A stretch of 64,000 nucleotides of DNA from Flavipsychrobacter sp. (GCA_024508935.1 JANINW010000019.1:92823-156822), one strand, 5' to 3'. Counted from the stretch's first letter, positions 1-9,626 are shown. Program-made: numbers and translations. The notes: generated by a model not told the origin, from the sequence alone.

Positions 1-933
1 CACTTTCGCAGCACGTTCCAGCAAGCGGCTGTGCAGGTAGAACACGTCACCAGGATAAGCTTCGCGGCCCGGCGGACGACGCAGCAGCAGCGATACCTCG
101 CGGTAAGCCACAGCCTGTTTAGACAGATCATCATATACAACCAGTGCAGGACGTCCGGTATCGCGGAAGAACTCACCGATGGCAGCACCTGCGAACGGAG
201 CGTAGAACTGCAGCGGTGCAGGGTCAGCAGCAGGGGCAGCTACGATAGTAGTATAAGCCATAGCACCATTTTCTTCCAGTGTTTTCATTACACCGGCAAT
301 GGTAGATGCTTTTTGGCCGATAGCTACATAGATACAATATACAGGCTTGCCTGCATCATAAAATTCTTTCTGGTTGATGATGGTATCGATGCAGATGGCA
401 GTTTTACCAGTCTGGCGGTCACCGATAACCAGCTCACGCTGTCCGCGGCCTACCGGTATCATCGCATCTATCGCTTTGATACCTGTTTGCAGTGGTTCTT
501 TAACCGGCTCACGGAAGATAACGCCCGGTGCTTTACGTTCCAGCGGCATTTCATACAATTCGCCTGTTATAGGACCTTTACCATCAATTGGTTCACCCAG
601 CGTATTTACCACGCGGCCTACCATGCCTTCGCCTACTTTGATAGAAGCGATCTGGCCGGTACGGCGTACTTGCGCACCTTCTTTAATTTCACCGCTGTCA
701 CCCATCAGTACCACACCTACGTTATCTTCTTCCAGGTTCAGGGCTATCGCCTTTACACCGTTTTCAAATTCTACCAGTTCACCCTGGCGTACGCCGTTAA
801 GGCCGTATACGCGGGCAATACCGTCACCTACTTGCAGTACGGTACCTACTTCTTCAAGATTTGCAGAAGCGTTAAAGTTGGTAAGCTGTTGGCGAAGTAT
901 CGCCGATATTTCATCCGGTTTAATCTCAACCAT
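1..933 (-). CDS. atpA: ATP synthase F1 subunit alpha (partial, C-terminus outside window)
   Basis: This is the N-terminal 311 codons of the alpha subunit of the F1 ATPase, the regulatory nucleotide-binding subunit of the soluble catalytic head. The reverse-strand translation starts [17 protein letters not shown] and carries the P-loop GDRQTGKT at residues 171-178, preceded by the family segment [11 protein letters not shown]; the reading frame is still open at base 1, so the gene continues to the left. The start ATG at 931-933 lies 38 bases after the atpH stop, in the same operon (atpB-E-F-H-A). A usual alpha subunit is about 510-525 residues, so roughly 200 residues are missing. atpG would be expected next, outside the window. 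Confidence 0.97.
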   Translation of the reverse strand, partial: MVEIKPDEISAILRQQLTNFNASANLEEVGTVLQVGDGIARVYGLNGVRQGELVEFENGVKAIALNLEEDNVGVVLMGDSGEIKEGAQVRRTGQIASIKVGEGMVGRVVNTLGEPIDGKGPITGELYEMPLERKAPGVIFREPVKEPLQTGIKAIDAMIPVGRGQRELVIGDRQTGKTAICIDTIINQKEFYDAGKPVYCIYVAIGQKASTIAGVMKTLEENGAMAYTTIVAAPAADPAPLQFYAPFAGAAIGEFFRDTGRPALVVYDDLSKQAVAYREVSLLLRRPPGREAYPGDVFYLHSRLLERAAKV

Positions 934-971
934 GACTTTTTATTTTATAAATAATAAAAACTGTTTCTTTC

Positions 972-1541
972 TTAATTGCTGAATAACGGGCTAATATAGA
1001 TGTTCTTCTGGAACTGATCCTTAACATCTTTCAGATCGCGGCGCACACTTGCATCTACCAGTTTATCGTCCATCTGCAAGATGAAACCGCCAATGATCGA
1101 AGGGTCTACCACTTCGGTAACTTCAATCTGGCCATTGTGCATAGAACCGGTTACATTTTTTACAATAGCCTGTTTCACAACATCGTTAAGCGGCGCAGCA
1201 GTAGTCAGCTTCACCGTTTTGATGTTCTTCATTTCTTTATACTGGCTGATAAAAGCAGCAGCTATTTCAGGCAGGTTTGCCTCGCGGCCTTTGCTTACCA
1301 GCAGTTTTACAAATGCCTGTGTAAGCGGATGCAGTTTGCTGCCTACCACTGCATTGATTATTTCGTGTTTCTTATCTGCTTTGATAATAGGACTACGCAG
1401 CACGTTTGCAAAGTCAGTGCTTTGCTTGCATACGTTGTCCAGCAGTTGCACGTCGCTCAGGGTTGCCTCTACTGTATTTTGTTCTACAGAAAGGTCCAGC
1501 AGCGATTTGGCATAACGTGAAGCGAGACGTGGATTTGGCAT
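972..1541 (-). CDS. atpH: ATP synthase F1 subunit delta
   Basis: The 189-residue product is the delta subunit (OSCP type), which joins the top of the F1 head to the peripheral stalk. The N-terminus MPNPRLASRYAKSLLDLSVEQ and the C-terminal segment with DPSIIGGFILQMDDKLVDAS, followed by RRDLKDVKDQF, are typical of the family, and the length is normal. It lies between atpF and atpA in an ATP synthase operon, with a 19-base gap after the atpF stop, as expected for co-transcribed genes. Nothing unusual is seen. Confidence 0.96.
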   Translation of the reverse strand: MPNPRLASRYAKSLLDLSVEQNTVEATLSDVQLLDNVCKQSTDFANVLRSPIIKADKKHEIINAVVGSKLHPLTQAFVKLLVSKGREANLPEIAAAFISQYKEMKNIKTVKLTTAAPLNDVVKQAIVKNVTGSMHNGQIEVTEVVDPSIIGGFILQMDDKLVDASVRRDLKDVKDQFQKNIYISPLFSN

Positions 1542-1560
1542 ATATATATCTTTACTCCAG

Positions 1561-2055
1561 TTAGTTCATTTTAATTTCTTCAGCCAGCAGCTGCGCGTAG
1601 TCGTTTTGACTATCCGCAGTAGCCAGTTGCTTGCGGATCACTTTCTCAGCCACTTCTACAGCCAGTTTACCGATTTCATTCTTCACTTCGGTAAGTGCAG
1701 CCATTTTTTGCTGCTGAATTTGTTGCTGAGCTTCAGCTATCATCTTGTCAGCTACAGCTTTAGTCTCTTCTTTAGCCTTGTTGATGATAGTTTCTTTCAT
1801 GTCTTTTGCTTCTTTCAGCATTTGTGCACTTTGCGCACGTGCTTCCAGCATGATCTTCTCATTGTCAGACTGCATTTGCGCCATTTCCTTCTTTACGCGT
1901 TCAGCAGCAGCAATAGAATCAGCAATACCTGTTTCACGCTCGTTCAGCGTATTCAGTATTGGTTTCCAGGCAAATTTGCGAAGGATAAAGAATACGGCAA
2001 GGAATGCTATAAGTGTCCAGACAAATAAACCGAGTTCCGGGGTCAGCAAATCCAT
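1561..2055 (-). CDS. atpF: ATP synthase F0 subunit b
   Basis: The 164-residue product is subunit b, which forms the membrane-anchored peripheral stalk. One hydrophobic helix near the N-terminus (about residues 5-27, LGLFVWTLIAFLAVFFILRKF) is followed by a long charged, coiled-coil-like helix rich in Glu, Lys, Ala and Gln that runs to the C-terminus. This is the standard arrangement and length. It follows atpE after a 130-base gap that holds a perfect stem-loop (2132-2168), and is followed closely by atpH. Confidence 0.95.
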   Translation of the reverse strand: MDLLTPELGLFVWTLIAFLAVFFILRKFAWKPILNTLNERETGIADSIAAAERVKKEMAQMQSDNEKIMLEARAQSAQMLKEAKDMKETIINKAKEETKAVADKMIAEAQQQIQQQKMAALTEVKNEIGKLAVEVAEKVIRKQLATADSQNDYAQLLAEEIKMN

Positions 2056-2131
2056 AATTATTTATGATTTATTATTGATGATTGTATGATAATTCTTATT
2101 TCCTGTTTTTGTTTCCCGGTGAAGGGAAGAA

Positions 2132-2168
2132 TAACCGCACTCTCGGCCCTGTGCGTTGAGTGCGGTTA
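2132..2168 (-). promoter_or_regulatory. Intercistronic stem-loop between atpE and atpF
   Basis: A perfect 11-bp inverted repeat: TAACCGCACTC at 2132-2142 and GAGTGCGGTTA at 2158-2168, with a 15-base loop. In the minus-strand transcript it begins 17 bases after the atpE stop and is not followed by a long U tract. It is better read as a 3'-end stabiliser or partial terminator that raises the level of atpE mRNA over atpF than as a full terminator. That role is inference. Confidence 0.6.
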
Positions 2169-2185
2169 AAGTCTTGTGTACCGGA

Positions 2186-2443
<258 letters not shown>

Positions 2444-2459
2444 TTAATTAAAAAACGAA

Positions 2460-3626
2460 TTAAGCAATGATCTCATTTTTAGATACATGGTACCCCTGTC
2501 CGGTCACTTCATTCACCTCTTCACCATGGTGTGCATGTGCATCGTCATGATGATGCGCTTCTTCAATAGCCTGGCCGATGAATACGGCAGTCAGGTTGGT
2601 GAAGATAAACGCCTGGATGGCTGCTACCAGCAATTCCAGCATGAACATGAATATAGAGAACGCCAGTGATACCGGAACAAAGCCCCAACCGGCAACTTTG
2701 CTCAGCGCACCGAAAATGAAAATCATAGAAATAACACTCAGGATAACGATGTGGCCTGCCAGCATATTGGCGAAAAGACGTATCATAAGTGCGATAGGTT
2801 TAATGAACAGCGAGATGATCTCGATAGGCACCAGCAGAAATTTGATACCCAGTGGTACGCCCGGAGGGTTGAACAGGTGACCCCAGAAATGCTTGTTGCC
2901 ATTGAAAACCATTACCAGGAAGGCTACCACGGCCAGGCAGGCTGTTACGGCAATATTGCCTGTAAAGTTAGCGCCACCAGGCAGCAGGCCCAGCAGGTTG
3001 TTTATCCATATAAAGAAGAATATGGTAAGCAGCAGCGGCATGTAGCGCATATATTTATGACCCAGGTTAGGCTTACCCACTTCGTCGCGAATGAAGGTAA
3101 CCACCGGTTCCAGTGCATTCTGGAAACCTGTAGGAGCCACCATTGTGCCGTTCTTCTTGTATTTTTTAGCAACATTCAGCATGATAACCAGCAGCAGTAC
3201 CACTGATACTATCATAGAAAGCACGTTCTTGGTAATAGAGAAATCAATGATCTTTGCTCCATCTTCAGAAACGATCTTCTCCTTCATGCCTTTTTCTATA
3301 TGATAACCGTTATAGCTTTCGTGGCCATGATGGAATTTAGAAGCCGAGAACATTTCCACGCCTTTTTCGGGGTGGTATATAATAACAGGCAGCGAAAGGC
3401 TTACCGGTTCGTTATTTATATCAAATAAATGCCAGTAGTGAGAGTCACTGATGTGGCCGAAAATTACTTCGGATGCATTGAAACCTTTTTTCTCTCCGTG
3501 ACCGGCTTCGGCCTCGTGAGCAGTAGGTTCAGAAGCTGGTGCTTCATGTTGTGCAAAAGAAGGTATTGAAACGCTGAAAAGCGCGACAGTCAATGCTATT
3601 GAAGAAAAGAAACGCATGGAACTCAT
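2460..3626 (-). CDS. atpB: ATP synthase F0 subunit a
   Basis: The 388-residue product is subunit a, the membrane proton channel next to the c-ring. The essential Arg of helix 5 is R283 in KPIALMIRLFANMLAGH. It is longer than the E. coli protein because of an N-terminal signal-peptide-like segment (residues 1-26, ending SFAQ), a His/Glu-rich region and an extracytoplasmic domain before the first channel helix; the C-terminal tail is again His-rich (HHHDDAHAHHGEE). Such extended subunits are common in Bacteroidota. It is the first gene of the operon. An alternative start at residue 4 (MRFFSS) is possible. No atpI or atpZ gene is seen upstream. Confidence 0.95.
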   Translation of the reverse strand: MSSMRFFSSIALTVALFSVSIPSFAQHEAPASEPTAHEAEAGHGEKKGFNASEVIFGHISDSHYWHLFDINNEPVSLSLPVIIYHPEKGVEMFSASKFHHGHESYNGYHIEKGMKEKIVSEDGAKIIDFSITKNVLSMIVSVVLLLVIMLNVAKKYKKNGTMVAPTGFQNALEPVVTFIRDEVGKPNLGHKYMRYMPLLLTIFFFIWINNLLGLLPGGANFTGNIAVTACLAVVAFLVMVFNGNKHFWGHLFNPPGVPLGIKFLLVPIEIISLFIKPIALMIRLFANMLAGHIVILSVISMIFIFGALSKVAGWGFVPVSLAFSIFMFMLELLVAAIQAFIFTNLTAVFIGQAIEEAHHHDDAHAHHGEEVNEVTGQGYHVSKNEIIA

Positions 3627-3648
3627 TACTCAGCCCTGAAATTTTGCG

Positions 3649-3656
3649 CAAAGATA
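3649..3656 (-). promoter_or_regulatory. -7 box of the atp operon promoter
   Basis: The minus strand reads TATCTTTG, an exact match to the Bacteroidota -7 consensus TAnnTTTG, with 22 bases between it and the atpB start. A TTTG occurs upstream but only 13 bases away, shorter than the usual 19-21, so the -33 element is uncertain. Confidence 0.6.
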
Positions 3657-3946
3657 CGGGTTAAAAGTTCAAAAAAAAGAATACTTATGTTTTTTCTAAG
3701 CTATACGCGATTTCATGACAAACAGGCAAAAAAGCCACATATACGACTAAAATAAAATGTATTTAATTCTGTTGTTATATTTAGAAAATATTAAATAGAA
3801 TATTCTCTTAAACGGAAACTATATAATTAATGGAAAGGCATAAGCGTTTTTGTTATTGATTAAGTATATATTAATTCAGGGTGGGCCTGAAGCTACATAG
3901 GTGAAAAATGTGTATAGAAAATCCTCTTAAATAACAGTTTATGTAG
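3657..3946. other. A+T-rich divergent intergenic region, no gene seen
   Basis: About 290 bases between the atp operon promoter and the pckA promoter. The sequence is strongly A+T rich with no open frame of useful length, no tRNA and no clear hairpin with a U tract. It should hold the upstream control sequences of both divergent transcripts, but no operator can be named. Confidence 0.5.
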
Positions 3947-3954
3947 TATTTTTG
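3947..3954 (+). promoter_or_regulatory. -7 box of the pckA promoter
   Basis: TATTTTTG matches TAnnTTTG exactly and lies 30 bases before the ATG at 3985. It contains the possible TTG start at 3952, which shows that the longer reading frame is not the translated one. No good -33 TTTG is seen at the usual distance. Confidence 0.6.
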
Positions 3955-3984
3955 CCGTCTAAATTTTCCAATAAAAAAATTTAT

Positions 3985-5601
3985 ATGCAGGAATTTGGTA
4001 AGAAAAACCCTTCAGCTAATCTTGCTGACCTGGGTCTTAACGTGGCTATTGCACACTGGAATCTATCTCCCGAAGAATTAACTCAAAAAACACTGGAACT
4101 GGGTCAAGGCGAACTGAATGATACCGGCGCACTATGCGTAAGCACAGGCAAATTTACCGGCCGCTCTCCTAAAGACAAATTCACTGTAAAGGATGCTAAA
4201 ACTGAAGACAGCGTAGACTGGGGTGATGTGAACATTCCTTTTGATGCTGCTGCTTTTGATAAACTGTACGATAAGGTATGTGCTTACCTGGGTGGTAAGG
4301 AAGTATGGGTGCGCGATGCTTACGCATGTGCCGACCCTACCTACAGGCTGAACCTGCGCGTAGTGAACGAAACACCGTGGGCAAACCTGTTCTGTAACGA
4401 CTTATTTCTCCGTCCTACAGAAAAAGAAATTGAAACACAAAATCCTGAATGGCTGATACTGCAGGCTCCGGGCTTTCATGCCGATCCTGCTACTGATGGT
4501 ACACGCCAGGCTAACTTCACTATTGTAAACTTTACCCGTAAAGTTATCCTGATAGGTGGTTCAGCTTACACAGGCGAAATGAAGAAAGGTATCTTCGGTG
4601 TACTGAACTTCGTACTGCCGCACGAGCATAAAGTATTGAGCATGCACTGCTCTGCCAACGAAGGTAAAGACGGTGATGTAGCCCTGTTCTTCGGTTTGAG
4701 CGGTACAGGTAAAACTACCCTGTCTGCCGATCCTCATCGTGCGCTGATAGGTGATGACGAACATGGCTGGGCTGATGGTTCTGTATTTAACTTTGAAGGC
4801 GGCTGCTATGCAAAATGTATAGACCTGAGCGCTGAAAAAGAGCCGCAGATATTCAATGCTATAAAACCAGGTGCACTGCTGGAAAACATTAAGTTCCACC
4901 CTGGGACTAAAACGGTAGATTATGCCGATGGTTCTATCACAGAGAATACACGTGCCGCATATCCTATTGATCATATAGAGAACGCAAAAGAACCATCTTA
5001 CGGTGGCGATCCTAAAAATATATTCTTCCTTACTTGTGATGCATTCGGTATCCTGCCTCCTATCAGCAAGCTGACCAAAGGCCAGGCTATGTACCATTTC
5101 ATCAGCGGTTACACTGCAAAAGTAGCAGGTACCGAAGTAGGTGTTACAGAACCCCAAACTACATTCTCTGCCTGCTTTGGCCGTGTATTCCTGCCACTGC
5201 ACCCTACCAAATATGCAGAGTTGTTAGGTAAAAAGCTGGAAGAGCATAAAGATGTGAACGTATGGCTGGTAAACACCGGCTGGAGCGGCGGTGCTTATGG
5301 TACCGGTAACCGTATGAGCCTGAAACATACCCGTTCTATGATCACCGCTGCTATGAATGGTGAATTGAGTAATGTAGAATATATAGCACACCCTGTATTT
5401 GGTGTACTGGTACCGCAGTCTGTGCCTAACGTGCCTGCTGAGATACTGAACCCGCGCGATACATGGGCTGATAAAGAAGCATACGATAAGAAAGCAAACG
5501 AACTGGCACAGCTGTTCGTTAAAAACTTCGATAAATATGCATCTCAGGCAAACGAAGAAATCCGCGCTGCTGCACCTAAAGTAATGGTGGGTGCAGAATA
5601 A
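3985..5601 (+). CDS. pckA: Phosphoenolpyruvate carboxykinase (ATP)
   Basis: The 538-residue enzyme converts oxaloacetate and ATP to phosphoenolpyruvate, CO2 and ADP, the first step of gluconeogenesis. The family signatures are present: GRSPKDKF at 59-66, the P-loop (kinase-1a) GLSGTGKTT at 237-245, and the conserved segment around GDDEHGW. The length is normal for the ATP-dependent type. The ATG at 3985 (MQEFGKKNPS) was chosen over an in-frame TTG at 3952 because that TTG lies in the -7 box. A bidirectional terminator follows. The fbp gene for the later gluconeogenic step lies at 19-20 kb but is not co-transcribed. Confidence 0.97.
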   Translation: MQEFGKKNPSANLADLGLNVAIAHWNLSPEELTQKTLELGQGELNDTGALCVSTGKFTGRSPKDKFTVKDAKTEDSVDWGDVNIPFDAAAFDKLYDKVCAYLGGKEVWVRDAYACADPTYRLNLRVVNETPWANLFCNDLFLRPTEKEIETQNPEWLILQAPGFHADPATDGTRQANFTIVNFTRKVILIGGSAYTGEMKKGIFGVLNFVLPHEHKVLSMHCSANEGKDGDVALFFGLSGTGKTTLSADPHRALIGDDEHGWADGSVFNFEGGCYAKCIDLSAEKEPQIFNAIKPGALLENIKFHPGTKTVDYADGSITENTRAAYPIDHIENAKEPSYGGDPKNIFFLTCDAFGILPPISKLTKGQAMYHFISGYTAKVAGTEVGVTEPQTTFSACFGRVFLPLHPTKYAELLGKKLEEHKDVNVWLVNTGWSGGAYGTGNRMSLKHTRSMITAAMNGELSNVEYIAHPVFGVLVPQSVPNVPAEILNPRDTWADKEAYDKKANELAQLFVKNFDKYASQANEEIRAAAPKVMVGAE

Positions 5602-5620
5602 GCGATAAAATGTATATAAT

Positions 5621-5649
5621 AGAAAGCTCGGCTTCAGCCGGGCTTTTCT
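5621..5649. terminator. Bidirectional terminator between pckA and the DinB-like gene
   Basis: The inverted repeat AGAAAGCTCGGCT / AGCCGGGCTTTTCT closes a G+C-rich stem with A- and T-rich flanks on both sides. It lies 20 bases after the pckA stop and touches the last codon of the convergent gene. Confidence 0.75.
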
Positions 5650-6160
5650 ATTTGAATGACGTAGCAATACTTTTCTCCTGCACTTCCTCTGCACTTAATC
5701 CAAACATAGGTGGAGTTTGTACGCCCAGCAGGTTCAGGTATATGTATAATTCTCCCCGGTGGTGTATCTCATGTTCTGTCATAGCCCTCAGCCATTTCCA
5801 GGTAGTTATAGGTATGCCTGCAGGTGTATAACATTTGCCTTGCAGGTCCTCCGGCGAAAGACTGCGAAATATGTTCAGCGACTGTTCATGCATTTCATTG
5901 AAAAACAGTACTACGGCATCATATCCATCAGCCAGTTCTTTACCGCAACCTTTATAGGTACTTGGCCTGCCTGCAATATTTTCTGCAAACATAAAACGTT
6001 CCATCGCAGCTATATGGCGCAACATATCGGCAATAGTGTATTTGCCGGCCTTATATGCCCAATCCATGTATTGCGGGGGTATTGCGGCAATGAGTTTATT
6101 AGTGCGTTCTCGCAGGCGTGCATAGTAATCAAGAAATGAGGAAACTGAACTTATCTCCAT
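5648..6160 (-). CDS. DinB-family metal-dependent protein
   Basis: The 170-residue product has the four-helix-bundle pattern of the DinB/YfiT superfamily. The likely metal ligands are H49 (DMLRHIA) and the pair H130 and H134 in EHEIHHRGEL, with the usual HxxxH spacing. Members act as thiol-dependent transferases or have no assigned substrate; nothing here narrows the substrate. It is a single gene, convergent with pckA and divergent from the secreted FN3 protein. The start MEISSVSSF gives a normal length. Confidence 0.85.
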   Translation of the reverse strand: MEISSVSSFLDYYARLRERTNKLIAAIPPQYMDWAYKAGKYTIADMLRHIAAMERFMFAENIAGRPSTYKGCGKELADGYDAVVLFFNEMHEQSLNIFRSLSPEDLQGKCYTPAGIPITTWKWLRAMTEHEIHHRGELYIYLNLLGVQTPPMFGLSAEEVQEKSIATSFK

Positions 6161-6200
6161 GTTGGCTTATTATGTAACTTTAGTTAAATAAAATTACGCT

Positions 6201-7073
6201 ATGCACAGTGCTTTTACCAACCTGACCCGTATTTTAACTATTATATGCTTTTGTTTGCCGCTAAAGCACGCTAATGCACAATGTCCTCCTGCCATTCCAT
6301 CGGCCACATTTGTAGCTAATGATAGTGTATACCTGCAGTGGAGTGTGGCGGGTGCAGGTAATTATGAATATGCAGTACTGCCTGCATCGCAGCCGCAACC
6401 TGCCAGCGGTACGCCTATCACAACTACCAGCATAGGGGTAGGCGGTTTGTCAAATACTACTGCATATAAAGTATGGTTGCGTACCGATTGTGGCAGCAGC
6501 ACATTCACTGCCTGGCAAAGTATCAGTTTCACCACCGTATGTGGTGTGCCTGTTTCTATAAATATAGATAGCATTACAAGCACATCAGCTATTGTAAGCT
6601 GGTCTAAAGTGGGTAATAATGTAAGTTATGAATATGCGGTAACTACCGATTCTATTGCGCCACCCGCGTCAGGCACTTCTACCAATAATGTGCAGGTATT
6701 GCTGTCAACACTTGCGCCGGGGCAGAAATTTTGTGTTTATGTAAGAACAAATTGCGGAGGAGGTGAATATTCAGCATGGCGCTCGCTTTGCAGCTATACA
6801 AAATTTCCTACCGGAGTAAATGGTGCAAAAAATATAGACGGCATTCGGGTGTATCCTAACCCCGTAACAGATATACTGCATATTACGCAATCTAAAAGCA
6901 GTACGCAGCCAGCTCAGTTTGTACTGACAGACATACAAGGCAGGGTTGTATACCAGTTGACATCAGCTACAGAAAAAATAGAAATTAATCTCGGTAATTA
7001 TTTACCAGGCTTATATCTTCTGAAAGTAAAAAGTGAATACGGAGTAAAGACCATGCAAATAAATAAACTATAG
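6201..7073 (+). CDS. Secreted FN3-repeat protein with T9SS sorting domain
   Basis: The 290-residue product has a signal peptide (residues 1-27, ending KHANAQ), then two fibronectin type III-like repeats (about 28-112 and 113-205) that share the pattern Y.YAV...APPASGT and a Cys-Gly-Gly turn. It ends in a type A C-terminal sorting domain of the T9SS: VYPNPVTDILHI, then GRVVY, then LPGLYLLKVKS. It should be exported by the Sec pathway and moved across the outer membrane by the T9SS. It has no catalytic domain and may be an adhesin or accessory surface protein. It is followed by a strong terminator. Confidence 0.85.
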   Translation: MHSAFTNLTRILTIICFCLPLKHANAQCPPAIPSATFVANDSVYLQWSVAGAGNYEYAVLPASQPQPASGTPITTTSIGVGGLSNTTAYKVWLRTDCGSSTFTAWQSISFTTVCGVPVSINIDSITSTSAIVSWSKVGNNVSYEYAVTTDSIAPPASGTSTNNVQVLLSTLAPGQKFCVYVRTNCGGGEYSAWRSLCSYTKFPTGVNGAKNIDGIRVYPNPVTDILHITQSKSSTQPAQFVLTDIQGRVVYQLTSATEKIEINLGNYLPGLYLLKVKSEYGVKTMQINKL

Positions 7074-7094
7074 CAGAGATATTTTTATAAGAGT

Positions 7095-7119
7095 AACGGC
7101 CGCAAAATTTGCGGCCGTT
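7095..7119. terminator. Bidirectional terminator
   Basis: Twelve-base arms AACGGCCGCAAA / TTTGCGGCCGTT are separated by one base and followed on the plus strand by a run of T. It lies between the convergent FN3 gene and the antiporter gene and can serve both. Confidence 0.85.
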
Positions 7120-7122
7120 TTT

Positions 7123-9360
7123 TTAATTTTTACTTTCTTCCAGTCGTGTTATCAGCTTTGCATCGCCTACTATCCACACTTTATCGAAGTCTTCAAATAC
7201 AACTGTAGATTCGGGGTTCAACATGCGCCTGCCTCTTCGTTCTATACCTACTACAAGACCATTTGTTTTTTCGCGTATGCCGCTTTCGCGTATGTTTTTA
7301 CCTGCCAGTGCAGAATTGTTGCTGATGGTTATTTTTTTGAGTACCACTTCCTGTTTGCCGTCTTCATCCTGCTGCAGTGTGTCAGCAGCAGGGTCTATAT
7401 GTTTTTTTAATTGCTCGAATTGTTCATCAGTGCCTATTACAAATAAAGTATCGCCAGGATAAATTTTTTCATAACGGTCGGGAGCAGGAATGGTATAGTA
7501 ATCCCCCCGTTTTATCATGGCTATATTCACGCCTGTTTTTTCGCGGAGTGCTATTTGTTCTAAAGCCATGCCTGCTACCGGCGACCCGGGCTGCAATGTG
7601 AATTGTGCAATATGTGCATCCCAGGGAGCCAGCTCATGCCTGTTTTGCCGAGCGGCTTCCATTTCGCGGTGATTGAAATTATAGAAGAACCTGTTCTCCA
7701 GCCGGATATAAAAAGCATGTATTTTCTTTGAAAAAAGTATAGCCAGGCCAGCTAAAATAATAACACCCCCGAAAGCATAACGGAATGGGAAAAAGCTCAG
7801 CATAAAAATGCTTACATAAATAATACCCAGGCCTACCCGCACCATGCGCAGGAAGATCAATGGGCCTCGATAACGCCGGTTACTCCATAAATTACTGAAA
7901 GCCTCGGGTTGCAGTTTGCGCATCATCAAAGCCCATAGAAAAGGCGACAGCACTACAAAGCAGGTAATGGCTGCTATTGCAGAACCGCCAGGCATGCCCG
8001 GCATGAAGGCTATAATATAAGATTGAAAATAATTGGCAAACAAAACGATGATACCAATTATAATAACAGAGAATAAAAGAATGTGCAGGAAGAAGGTACG
8101 TAATACTATTTGCCAGTCGCTGGCAGCAGTAATAGTCTGGGCGCCGTTACTGTAGCGGTAAAGCGCTTTCCTCCATTTGGAAGGCAGGCGTTTTTCTGTG
8201 AATGTATATAATGGCCCTGCCAGTTTTATCATATATGGTGTAGAAAATGTAGTGATGGCAGATACTGCTACGGCAATGGGGTAGAGGAAATTGCTGGTAA
8301 CATTTAGTGTAAGTCCAAGTGTAGCGATGATAAAAGAAAATTCCCCTATCTGACCCATGCTCATGGCTGCATAAATAGATGTCTTTAGTGGTTGCCCGGC
8401 TATAAGCGCACCAATAGTTACATGCAGTGTTTTAGCTATAAGAAATACAATGGTTATAACGCCGATAGGCAGGGCATATTCTGCAAGTATCTGGGGGTCT
8501 ATCAGCATACCTACAGATATAAAGAATACAGCTCCGAATAGGTCTTTCACCGGTTGAATAAGATGTTCAATACGTTCGGCCTGCGTAGTTTCGGCAAGGA
8601 TAGAGCCCATTATAAAAGCACCTAAAGCAGGTGAGAAGCCAGCAAATGACGCGAGCATTACCATCATCAGGCAAAAAGCTAAAGAGACAATAAGCATGGT
8701 CTCATCATTCAGGTGCTTTTGGATACGGCTGAGTAAAGAAGGAATAAAGAAGATGCCTGCCACAAACCACAACATCAGGAAAAATGCCAGCTTCAATACA
8801 GATCCAAGCATCTCCATACCGGCAAACTGGCGGCTTACGGCTATGGTAGATAATAGCACTAACAGCACTACAGCTACAAGGTCTTCTACAATCAATACAC
8901 CGAATACCAGCGTCGCAAAGCGTTTGCTCTTTACACCCAGCTCATCAAAAGAACGCAGGATGATAGTGGTAGAAGATATGCTAATAATACCGCCGAGGAA
9001 AATACAATCCATAAGCGGCCAGCCCAACGCACGCCCCAGTAAAAAACCAATACCCAGCATGGCCGATACTTCTATGAGCGCAGTGATAGATGCGGGGCCG
9101 CCTACTTTTATCAGTTTTTTAAAGCTGAATTCAAGTCCAAGTGTAAACAACAGGAATATAACGCCTATATCGGCCCACACGCGGATATTGTCTATCTCTG
9201 TAACGTTGGGAAACAAGGAGAATTTCGGTCCTACGAGCAAGCCGGCCAGTAGGTAACCTAGTACAACAGGCTGTTTGAGTTTTTTAAATAGTAACGTGGT
9301 GATACCTGCTACAATGAGCAGTAAGGCAAGGTCTTGTATAAGGTGCGGAAGATGATTCAT
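7123..9360 (-). CDS. CPA2-family cation/proton antiporter with two RCK-C domains
   Basis: The 745-residue product has an N-terminal Na/H-exchanger domain of about 12-13 membrane helices (residues 5-390, with GYLLAGLLVGP and FLLFTLGLEFS as in KefB-type proteins). Extra hydrophobic segments follow at about 425-550, then two TrkA-C (RCK-C) ligand-binding domains at about 595-665 and 670-740. It should exchange K+ or Na+ for H+ at the inner membrane. The nucleotide-binding TrkA-N domain of KefB/KefC is absent, so gating is probably by a ligand bound to the RCK-C pair (inference). It is a single gene. No clear -7 box is seen upstream. Confidence 0.88.
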   Translation of the reverse strand: MNHLPHLIQDLALLLIVAGITTLLFKKLKQPVVLGYLLAGLLVGPKFSLFPNVTEIDNIRVWADIGVIFLLFTLGLEFSFKKLIKVGGPASITALIEVSAMLGIGFLLGRALGWPLMDCIFLGGIISISSTTIILRSFDELGVKSKRFATLVFGVLIVEDLVAVVLLVLLSTIAVSRQFAGMEMLGSVLKLAFFLMLWFVAGIFFIPSLLSRIQKHLNDETMLIVSLAFCLMMVMLASFAGFSPALGAFIMGSILAETTQAERIEHLIQPVKDLFGAVFFISVGMLIDPQILAEYALPIGVITIVFLIAKTLHVTIGALIAGQPLKTSIYAAMSMGQIGEFSFIIATLGLTLNVTSNFLYPIAVAVSAITTFSTPYMIKLAGPLYTFTEKRLPSKWRKALYRYSNGAQTITAASDWQIVLRTFFLHILLFSVIIIGIIVLFANYFQSYIIAFMPGMPGGSAIAAITCFVVLSPFLWALMMRKLQPEAFSNLWSNRRYRGPLIFLRMVRVGLGIIYVSIFMLSFFPFRYAFGGVIILAGLAILFSKKIHAFYIRLENRFFYNFNHREMEAARQNRHELAPWDAHIAQFTLQPGSPVAGMALEQIALREKTGVNIAMIKRGDYYTIPAPDRYEKIYPGDTLFVIGTDEQFEQLKKHIDPAADTLQQDEDGKQEVVLKKITISNNSALAGKNIRESGIREKTNGLVVGIERRGRRMLNPESTVVFEDFDKVWIVGDAKLITRLEESKN

Positions 9361-9626
9361 GCTTTATAAAAATAGTACAATGCAGGGACATGGTTTGTCC
9401 ACGGAGCTATTTACACATTTTTAATACTGCTATTGAGATGAGGTATAAATTGAAATACCCTGCCAAGGTCTTTAGCGGAAGCTTCCCCACATCCTTGTTA
9501 AAATCTTGTGAAAAGACAGCGACTACTGTTTTTGAAGAATCATTTGCTGGATATAAAGAATAGCGCTACAAAATATGAGCTGCGCAGCTGAGACAGCCTT
9601 TAATATTAGGTTCACAGCGCCGTTGT

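Noticed and set aside
3952-3984. A longer pckA frame with a TTG start
   Set aside because: The TTG lies inside the -7 promoter box TATTTTTG, so it is not in the transcript; the ATG at 3985 matches the family start.
4561-5202. Long antisense frames inside pckA and similar frames inside atpA, nadB and lon
   Set aside because: They are shadows of strongly conserved genes on the other strand, with no family pattern or own promoter.
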